57,296 bases of DNA, from NCBI GenBank assembly GCA_903842345.1, contig CAIMLR010000024.1, positions 1 through 57,296 of the forward strand, given 5' to 3'. The position numbers and the translations under genes were made by a program. The notes below the pieces were generated by a model, which saw only the letters and a program-made list of their open reading frames with translations, was not told the origin of the DNA and did no database searches. This document shows, piece by piece, positions 31,321 to 40,100 of the stretch; positions within the stretch are counted from its first letter, which is position 1; the number at the start of each line of letters is the position of its first letter. Source of the stretch: an uncultured Myxococcales bacterium. GTDB taxonomy: Bacteria > Myxococcota_A > UBA9042.

Positions 31321-32760
31321 ATGACCGACCCCGTTCCGCTGACGGAAAGACTGCAAAAGCTCGGCTTGCCGTTCACGGTGCTCAGCGCCGTCTTCGTTGC
31401 CGACACACTGCACGCGACGCTGTTGACGCCCGCCCTGCTCTACCCAATTGCCGTCCTCGTGACCGTCGACATCGACGATCCGGCCGTGCCGCGGCTGATC
31501 GCAGCGGTCGGCTCGGCGCTCACGGTCATCGGGCGCTTCGTGCCGCGGCCGGAGGCGCTGCCCACCATCGATCTGGCCAACCGGGTGATGAGCGTGGTTG
31601 CGTTGTGGGCGACCGCCGCGCTCGTCCTCCACATGAGCCGATTCCAGCGCAAGCTGCGCAAGGGCGAGGCGATCGCTGAACAGGCGCAGGTGCTGCGTGT
31701 CCAGACTCAGCAGCGGCTGGAACTGTCCTTGCACGAACTGCATGACATGAAGTTTGCCCTGGATCAGTCGTGCATCGTGTCGATCACCGATGTGACCGGC
31801 GCGATCACGTACGTCAATGAACGGTTCTGCGACGTCAGCGGCTACGCGCGCGACGAGTTGCTCGGCCAGAACCACCGGATGATCAACTCCGGGTTGCACA
31901 CCCCGGACTTCTTCGCGACGCTTTGGAACGTCGTCAGCCACGGCGGAATCTGGCGCGGCGAAGTACGCAACCGCAGCAAGTACAACACGTTCTGGTGGGC
32001 AGACACGACCATCGTGCCGGTCCTGGAGGCAGACGGCACACCCAAGCAGTACGTCGCCATTCGCAGCAACATCACCGCGCGCAAAGACGTGGAGGAACGG
32101 CTGCGCGACCAAGCGTCGCTGGCGAAACTGGGGGCGATGGCGTCGGTCATCGCGCATGAGGTCCGCAACCCGCTCGCCGGCGTGTCGGGCGCGATGCAGG
32201 TCCTGCGCAGCCGGATGGCGGCGGAATCGGAAGAGTGGATGATCATCGGCGACGTGCTGGAGCGGGTCGACCAGTTGAACGCCTCGCTGAGCGACCTGCT
32301 GATCTACGCGCGGCCGCAGCCCCTGCACAAGGCGCCGACCAACTTGCGGCAGTTGCTGGACGACGTCGTCGATGCCAGCGCTGCCGATCCGCGGTTCGCT
32401 GGCGTCGCAATCACCGCGGAAGGCAGCAACTCGATGTGCACGGTTGACGCCAACCTGGTGCGCGGCGCGGTGTTCAATCTGGCCTTGAACGCCGCCCAAG
32501 CGCTCAAGGGCCGCGGCCGCATCCGCCTGATCAAGGAATGCAACGGCCACAACTGCACGATCCGCGTGCAGGACGATGGCCCCGGCATCGACAAAGCGGT
32601 GCTCGAGCGCATGTTCGAGCCCTTCTTCACAACCAAGTCGCGCGGCACGGGCCTCGGATTGTCGATCGTGAAACGCGTCGTCGAACAACATGGCGGCGAG
32701 ATCCGGGTCGAATGCCCAGCGACCGGCGGGACAGTCGTCCACCTTGTTTTTCCACTCTAG
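31321..32760 (+). CDS. Membrane PAS sensor histidine kinase
   Basis: The ATG at 31321 is the likely start; a GTG at 31249 is also in frame, and neither has a strong Shine-Dalgarno. The 479-residue protein has about three hydrophobic N-terminal segments (~17-50, 57-73, 88-105), then a coiled linker. A PAS domain spans about 145-255 (FALDQSCIVSITDVTG, YVNERFCDVSGYARDELLG). The dimerisation/phosphoacceptor box is IAHEVRNPLAG with His279. The HATPase domain has the N-box NLALNAAQAL, DDGPGI and GTGLGLSIV. It should phosphorylate the divergently encoded receiver and/or the NtrC-type activator (inference from adjacency). The input signal is unknown. The gene ends 5 bases before a convergent gene. 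Confidence 0.94.
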   Translation: MTDPVPLTERLQKLGLPFTVLSAVFVADTLHATLLTPALLYPIAVLVTVDIDDPAVPRLIAAVGSALTVIGRFVPRPEALPTIDLANRVMSVVALWATAALVLHMSRFQRKLRKGEAIAEQAQVLRVQTQQRLELSLHELHDMKFALDQSCIVSITDVTGAITYVNERFCDVSGYARDELLGQNHRMINSGLHTPDFFATLWNVVSHGGIWRGEVRNRSKYNTFWWADTTIVPVLEADGTPKQYVAIRSNITARKDVEERLRDQASLAKLGAMASVIAHEVRNPLAGVSGAMQVLRSRMAAESEEWMIIGDVLERVDQLNASLSDLLIYARPQPLHKAPTNLRQLLDDVVDASAADPRFAGVAITAEGSNSMCTVDANLVRGAVFNLALNAAQALKGRGRIRLIKECNGHNCTIRVQDDGPGIDKAVLERMFEPFFTTKSRGTGLGLSIVKRVVEQHGGEIRVECPATGGTVVHLVFPL

Positions 32761-32765
32761 TGGGT

Positions 32766-33704
32766 TCACAGGGAATGCGCCGGTCGTGCCTGCTGGACTG
32801 GCGGCGTGTACGGCAGCGTCACCAACGTGCTGTGCCGGTGCGCGTCGAGGAAACGGTCAAGCCGCTCCGGCGTGCCCAAATCCGTCCAGCCACACGGCTC
32901 GGTCGGGGACACCCACAGCCACTCCGGCAACTGTTCCAGCACGTCGCGCGAGAAATCAACGCTCGGAATGTGGTCATAAAACGCCGTCAGGTAGTCCAGC
33001 TCAAAACCGCGGGCGTTGTGCAATTGCGCCACCGCCAGGGCGAACAACAGCGGCTGTGCGCGGGCGACGAGCGCCAATAACGCGTCGAGGCGCGCGGTCA
33101 GGATGAAGCTCGACCACAACGCGCCGGCGTCGCGCAGCTGTTCCGCCACCTCCGCCGACGGCTTCTCGACGAAGCGCTCCACGCGATACAGGCTGCCATC
33201 GTGGTGCAGCGCCGCGCCCGGGACAATCCAGCCGTAGCTGTCATCGGCGCCATCGGGCTCCATGCCCAGAATGACGACGCGGCCCTGACGGGCTTCCTCC
33301 AGGCAGCGGCGCAGGCGATAGCGAAAAGCCGCCTCGTCGAGGATGCCGTGATCCGCGGGCACCAGCACGACCAGCGCGTCCGGATCGATCCGGCGAATGT
33401 GCATCAGTGCCAGCAGCGCGCCCATCGCCGTGCCGCGATCCGCCGGTTGCACAAGCACGTTCTCGTCCGGCACGTCGTGGCGCTGCGTGCGCCAATGCTC
33501 CTCGTGCTGCGCCGCCACGACCAGGACGGTGCGCTCCGGGGCGACCATCGGCTCCAGACGGTCCAAGGTCGACTCCAGCAGCGAGCGCTCGCCCCACAGC
33601 GTGCAGTACTGCTTGGGCACGATCACCCCGTCGCCGCGCCGCGTCCGCATGGCCAGCCGCGAGCCGACGCCGCCCGCGAGAACGACCGCCCATACATCGT
33701 GCAT
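32766..33704 (-). CDS. Mannose-1-phosphate guanylyltransferase-type nucleotidyltransferase
   Basis: The ATG at 33704, with AGGAAAG upstream, gives MHDVWAVVLAGGVGSRL, the nucleotide-binding signature of sugar-phosphate nucleotidyltransferases. PKQYCTLWGERSLLESTLDR and VLVPADHGI fit mannose-1-phosphate guanylyltransferases. The length of 312 residues means the C-terminal isomerase domain of long ManC proteins is absent. The product would be GDP-mannose, the precursor for dolichyl-like or polyprenyl mannose donors used by GT22 enzymes such as the one at 17614-19245. The long frame upstream of the chosen ATG has no similarity and belongs to the antisense of the giant Ig-repeat gene. Confidence 0.87.
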   Translation of the reverse strand: MHDVWAVVLAGGVGSRLAMRTRRGDGVIVPKQYCTLWGERSLLESTLDRLEPMVAPERTVLVVAAQHEEHWRTQRHDVPDENVLVQPADRGTAMGALLALMHIRRIDPDALVVLVPADHGILDEAAFRYRLRRCLEEARQGRVVILGMEPDGADDSYGWIVPGAALHHDGSLYRVERFVEKPSAEVAEQLRDAGALWSSFILTARLDALLALVARAQPLLFALAVAQLHNARGFELDYLTAFYDHIPSVDFSRDVLEQLPEWLWVSPTEPCGWTDLGTPERLDRFLDAHRHSTLVTLPYTPPVQQARPAHSL

Positions 33705-33874
33705 CTTTCCTGCCTGACTTCGCGATTTGAACATCTGTCCCCCATGTGGTGTGCCTCGGGCCTTGAATCCGGGCATCGGAGGTGTATCCACGTTTCGTGC
33801 CAAGTCGCGGACTTTTTGGATCTGCTGATTTTGCTGACGGTTTGGATTGGGCCCGGTCAGGGCACCTGTCTGAC

Positions 33875-33981
33875 GTGGGGAATTTTCCCCACCCGCCTTG
33901 GCAGAATCCGCGAAACCGCGAGAGGGCGGGCACTTCGCCGCAAGTGTGGGTTTTCCACCGTCGGATCGGGGCAGAATCCGC
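33875..33981. promoter_or_regulatory. Twin upstream activator-like repeats
   Basis: Two copies of a palindrome-plus-box module are spaced about 70 bp apart. The first is GTGGGGAA-TT-TTCCCCAC (33875-33892) followed by GGCAGAATCCGC (33900-33911). The second is the looser GTGGGTTTTCCAC (33946-33958) followed by the identical GGCAGAATCCGC (33970-33981). They lie about 115-220 bases upstream of the predicted sigma-54 start, where enhancer-binding proteins usually bind. The 489-base gap 33705-34193 contains no convincing gene. Confidence 0.6.
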
Positions 33982-34070
33982 ATCGGCCCGCCGCCCTGAC
34001 CGGGTCCGCGCCGCATGAAATCGACGATTATCTTTGTATTGGCTCGGTTTTTTCCGCCAGATCGACGACT

Positions 34071-34086
34071 CGGCACGCGCCTTGCA
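34071..34086 (+). promoter_or_regulatory. Near-consensus sigma-54 promoter for the giant Ig-repeat lipoprotein
   Basis: CGGCACG-CGCC-TTGCA matches the -24/-12 consensus TGGCACG-N4-TTGCW at every position but the first. The predicted start near 34097 gives a leader of about 97 bases before the GGAGG and ATG at 34194. Confidence 0.7.
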
Positions 34087-34134
34087 ATGAGGGCCGCCAG
34101 CATCGCGATCCGCGACGCTTGGCTGTGGCATTGC

Positions 34135-34178
34135 CGCCTTCCCCGTTTGGAAGGCGTCGATGTTGTTGTCCTTTTTTT
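34135..34178 (+). other. Leader hairpin followed by a T-run
   Basis: CGCCTTCC and GGAAGGCG pair around CCGTTT; seven Ts follow about 15 bases later, then the GGAGG ribosome site. It may be a weak attenuator or a leader stabiliser; the gap before the T-run argues against a standard terminator. Confidence 0.35.
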
Positions 34179-34193
34179 GCCCGGAGGCTTGTC

Positions 34194-37100
34194 ATGTATC
34201 GTTCCTGGAAGCAACTCCTGCGTCGGTTGACAATGGCGCTGACGTTGCTTGTGCCGTTGGCACTGCAATCCTGCGGTACCAGTGGCACGAGTACTACTAC
34301 AGATGTCGTGGCGATCCGGCTCTCTCCGGACCACGCGACGCTGCATCCTGGGGACAAACAGACGTTTGCCATCCAGCAGGTCTGGGCCGATGGCTCGGAG
34401 ACCGCTGGAGTGGTGACCGATGCAACCTGGGCTTCCAGTGACACTTCCATCGCGACCGTTGACGCCAAGGGCGTCGCGGCGATGCTGAAGGTCGGCACCG
34501 CAACCATCACCGCGAACCTCGCCGGCAAGATCGCCACCGCGGCGCTGCAGGTTCAGGACAAGCAGATTCTGGCCTTGCACGTCACGCCGACGCTCGCCAC
34601 TCTGGCGGTTGGCGGCCATCAAGCGTTGGTGGCTACCGCCGTTTATGAAGATGGCTCGACAGGTGACGTGACCAACCAGTGCCTGTGGACGAGCAGCGAC
34701 AGCACCATCGTCTCCATCGATCAGACCGGCAACACGACCGCCATCAAGGGCGGCCAAGTGACGATGACGGCCAAGTACGGCACCGTGAGCGACGTTGCGG
34801 CGGTGACCGTCACGCAAAAGAGCATGGTCGCGCTCGTGCTGGAACCGGCGCATCAGGATGTGACGGTCGGCGGCCAAGTGCAGATCAACGCCTATGCCAT
34901 CTACGATTTTGGTCCGCGCGTCGACGTGACGACGCAGGCAACCTGGAAGTCCTACCAGACGGATATCGCGACGGTGAACGCGTCGGGCAAAGTCACCGGC
35001 GTGAAGGAAGGCACTGTCAACATCGGCGCGCAGCTGGCCGGTATTGAGGCGACGTGCACGGTGGACGTGCGCGCCAAGAAGCTGATCGCGCTTCAGGTGA
35101 CACCCGCGCTCGCAACGGTGGCAATCGGCGGAACCCAAGCCTACCTCGCGACTGGCAACTACGATGACGGCTCGACAGCGGATGTGACGGCCCAGACACA
35201 ATGGTCGTCGTCAGACGCGAGCGCCGTCTCGGTGGATGCCACCGGCCAAGCCAAGGGCTTGGTCGGCGGCAAGGCGGCGGTCATTCAGGCGACGTTTGGC
35301 GGCAAGACCGGCGCGGGCTCAATGGTCGTTTCGTCGGCAACCGTGGCGTCGATCGCGCTGACGCCGGTTGAAGCCAAGCTGGCCAAGGGCCAGGCCAAGA
35401 ACTTCCAGGCAGTCGCAACGATGACGGACGGCGCGCTGCTCGACATCACCTATCAGGCGATTTGGACCTCGACCAATCCGTCCGTTGCGACGGTGAACGC
35501 GCAAGGCCGCGTCATCGGCGTCTCCAAGGGCGATTGCTCGATTCGTGCGACGATGAACGGCGTGATCGGCAGCGCCGGCGTGGCCGTCACCAACGCGACG
35601 GTCACGGACGTGATCGTGACCCCGTCCATCGCGACCTCGTTCGTCGGTGGCCCGGTCATCGCCTTCAAGGCGAAGGCAGACTTTACCGACGCGACGTACG
35701 GCGACGTGACAACGCAGGCCACGTGGCTGTCTTCAGACCCGAAAGTCATGACGATCGACGCGCAGGGCAAGGGCGTCACGCTCGCGCAGGGCGTCGTGCA
35801 GATCAGCGCCAAGTACCAGGGCGTCACGTCCAACTATGCGCTCCTCGCCGTCGGTCCCGCCGTCGTCTCGACGCTGGAGATCGTCCCGCCGTCCGCGACG
35901 CTCGCCAAGGGCACCTACCAGGCATTCAAGGCGCTCGCCACGCTGAGCGATGGCACGACGAGCGACCTGAGTTCGTCCGTGTCGTGGCAATGCACGGATC
36001 TGACGATCGCGACCGTGAGCGGCAACGGCATCGTGACGGCGCTGAAGGCGGGCAATGCGACGCTCATCGCGACGTTCCAGGGCAAGACGGCGCAGTCGGC
36101 GCTGACGATCTCGCCGGCGACGCTGCAAAGCCTTGCGATTACGCCCACGTCAGGCGCGCCCCTGCAGGTGAGCGGCACGCGCCAGTTCATGGCCAAGGGC
36201 ACCTACACGGACAACTCCGTGCAGGACCTGACGGCTCAGGTGAACTGGTCGTCCAGCGATCCCACCAAGCTGGCGATTTCCAACGCCGCGGACAACCACG
36301 GCCTGGCAACGGCGCTGACTGCGGGCAACGTGACCGTCACCGCGTCGATTGGCACGATCGCCGCGCCGGCCGTTCCCGTCATCGTTCAGGCCAAGTCGCT
36401 GGTGGCCATTCAGGTCACGCCGGCGCTCGCCACGGTCGCGATCAACGGCACGCAAGCCTTCATCGCGATGGCCAATTTTGACGACGGCTCGAACCTCGAC
36501 GTCACGCAGCTCGCGACCTGGTCGTCGGCGGACAACGCCGCGGTGACGGTTGACGTGCACGGTATCGCCAAGGGTCTGGTCGGCGGCAAAGCCGTGCTCA
36601 TCCAGGCGATCTACCAGAACAAGCAGGGCTCCGCTTCACTCGTCGTTTCGGCTGCGACCGTCGCGTCCGTGGCGCTGAACCCGGCGCAGGTTTCGCTGGC
36701 CAAGGGTCAAGGCCAAGTCTTCCAAGCGACCGCGACGATGACGGATGGCACGCTCCTCGACGTCAGCTCGCAGGCCACGTGGGCCACGAGCGATCCGGCG
36801 ATCCTGACCGTCGACAAGCTGGGCCACGTGCTCGGCGCGGGCGTGGGCAAGGCGGATCTGACCGCGGTGTTTGGCGGCCAGACCGGCACGGCACCCGTCA
36901 CCGTGACTGACGCGATTTGCACCGGCGTGCAGGTGACGCCGGGCGCGTCCACGACGTTTGTCGGCGGTCCGGTCGTTGCCTACACGGCCACGGCCAGCTT
37001 CAGCGACTTGACGTCCGCTGACGTGACGACGCAGGCCACGTGGGCGAGTTCTGACCCGACGATCGCGACCATCAACGGCCAGGGTCAGGCGACCGCGCTC

Positions 37101-40100
37101 ACGACCGGGTCGGTGCAGATTACCGCGACCTATCAGGGGCTGACTTCGGCCGCGGCAATGATGGCGGTCGGTCCGGCTGCTGTGGTTGCGCTGGAAGTGC
37201 TGCCGCCGTCCGCGACGATCGCCAAGGGCACCAATCAGGCGTTCCAGGCGCTGGCGACCCTCAGCGATGGCAACAAGGTCGACCTCAGCTCGTCGGTGAG
37301 CTGGCAGTCGTCCAACCTCGCGCTGGCGACGATTTCGTCCGCCGGTATCGCCTCGGGCCTGCTGCCCGGCGCTGTGACGCTGACGGCGACGTTCCAGGGC
37401 AAGTATGCCACGTCGACCCTCACGGTCTCGCCCGCGACCCTGACGAGCCTCGACATCGTGCCGTCGCTCGCCTCGCCGCTGCCGCTCAACGCCACGCGCC
37501 CGTACAAGGCGATTGGCACGTACAGCGACAAGACGACGCAGGACGTGACCGAGCAGGTGATTTGGCAGACCAGCAACGCCACACAGTTGGCGGTCTCCAA
37601 CGCCAGCGGCAGCCGCGGCCTCGTCACGGCGTTGGCAGAAGGCACGCCAACGCTCTGGTGCTCCGCGGGCAACATCGTCGCCCCGCAGGTCCAGATCACC
37701 ATCAACAGCGGCATTCTGCTGTCGTCGATCACGCTTTGGCCGTCCAGCTCGACGCTCGTCGCCGGGCAGGCGCAGAAGTTCGTGGCAACCGGCCACTACA
37801 GCGACGGCAGCGCGTTTGACGTCACCACCAGCGCCATCTGGGACGTGGTCGACGGCAACGGCGCCAACATCGCCGGCTTCGCGAGCGTCTCCAACGGCCT
37901 CGTTGCGGCCCTGCAGTCCACGGCCAACGTGCCGGGCGGCCAGGTCCGCATCAAGGCGCACATCGGCAGCGTCTCGACGTTCGCCCCGCTCGTCATCAAA
38001 GCCAGCGTCATCACCGGCATGACCGTGACCTGCGAAGCGCCGCTCAGCTGCTTGCCCAGTGGCATCGGCTACCAGGTCGGTTGCGTCGCGATGGCCAATT
38101 TTGACGACAACACCACCGGCGACGTCACGACGACGGCGACGTGGTCCTCCACCGCTTCTGGCATCGCGACGACGCCTGTCGTTATCGATGGCCGCGCCTG
38201 GACCACGATCGTCGGCAACGGCGCCGCGACCCTGACCGCGGCTCAAGGCGGCAAGACCTCGGCGACTTCTGCGGCTTCCACGGTCAACGGTGCGGCACTC
38301 AACCTGAACACCATCACGGTGAGCCCGCCTGCCACGACGCGCGCCAAGGGCTTCACCCAGCAGTACCAGGCGTCCGGCTTGTTCTCCGGTGGCACGTGCA
38401 GCGCCGTCACCCGCGACGTCACGCGGCTCGTCACATGGTCCAGCAGCATCCCGGCGGTCGCGCCCATCAGCAACGCGCCCGGCAGCAAGGGCCTCGCCAC
38501 GGCTTCGACGCCGGGCACCACGACAATCGCCGCGATGTTGGGCCTCGTGTCCGGCTCGGCGCAGCTCGTGGTCTCGACGGCGTGCCTGCAGCAGGTCCGC
38601 ATTGAGCAGGTCAACCCGCTGTGGCCGTCGCAGATTCAGGTGCCGCTGTCCGTCGTCGGCTACTACAGCGACGCGCCGACGACGCCTGTTCCGGTCCTGC
38701 CCGGCACGCTGGGTGCCTGGTCGTCCAGCAACGTCAATCCGAGTACGTGGATGCTCACGATCGGCACGACTTCCCCGGGTGCCCTGACCTTCTCCGTGCT
38801 GACGGGCGCCTGCAGCCAGGCGGTCTCGGACACCACGACGGTCTCCCTCGACGGCACCGCGTTGCCGACCGCGCTTTCCGTCATGCCCAACAACGCGCAG
38901 ATCACCAAGGGCGCCTATCAGGACTACACCGCGACCGCGACGTATGAACTGTATGGCGCTTTCAACGTGACGGCGTACACCGGCTGGAGCGTCGCGCCGC
39001 AGCTTGGCCTGAGTTGGGGTCCGCAGGCGGCGGGCACCTTGGAGCGTTTCCAGCATCAGGGCACCACGTCCGGCACGACGGAAATCGCCGCGGCGTACAA
39101 GAATCGCACCGCGACGGCTGGCTTGCTGATCAGCGGTTCGACGGTGACCAAGGTGGAGATCATCGAGACCCAGCCGACGCTGCCGCAGCTGGGCGCGCCG
39201 GTTGGCTTGAACCTCCGCTTCCGCGCGCGGGTGACCTGGTCGGACGGGACGTACGCGGACAATCCGTCGGGCTTGGCGTTCTTCAGTTCCGATCCCGCCA
39301 AGCTGGCGTTTCAGTCCGGCAACCTCGCGACGACGCTTGCGCCGTCCGCCGGCCTCGACCCGACAGTGACCGCGACGTACGGCGACAAGTCCAGTGTGCC
39401 GCTCGCCGTCAAGATCTCGACGGCCACGCTCATCGACTTGCAGTTCAGCAGCCCGAGTGGCGGTTCCATGCCGCGCAACGCGGTCATGCCGCTGACCATC
39501 ACCGGCCTCTACAGCGACGGCTCGAGCTTTGACGTCTCCGCCCTGGTTTCGGCCGGCAGCGGCAACGCCACGGTCGTGCAGGTGGCGATTTCGGCGTCGG
39601 GCTGCCTGCTCACGTCGTATTCGACCACCACGTCGCAGCCCGTGAAGGTCAGCTTCATGAAGGACAGTGTGACCCGGCACTTCTACATCAACGTCACGGG
39701 CGCGTGCCTCGCGGCGCTCAACCTGACGCCTGCGGTCGGTTCCATGGCGATTGGTCAGCAAGTGGACTTCATCGCCAAGGCAACGGACACCGGCGGCAGC
39801 GACCTGAACGTCTCGCACTTGGCCGGCGTCGCGTGGTCGGGGAGCAACGCAACCCTGTTGAACCTCGGCAACGTGGCCGGTCCGGCGCGGCGCTATCGCG
39901 CGTTGGCCAAGGGCACGAGCCCGCTGACCGTGACGTTCACCAGCCAGGACGTGTGCGCGGGTGGCGACGTCACCAACCACACGCTGACGACCACCGCCTC
40001 GGTTGACGTGACGGACGCCACGGTGGTGTCCGTGCAGATCCAGCCGCAGCCGACCTTTGGGCAGACTGCGCGCCGCGTGCCGCTGGGTCAGGCCGTGAAG

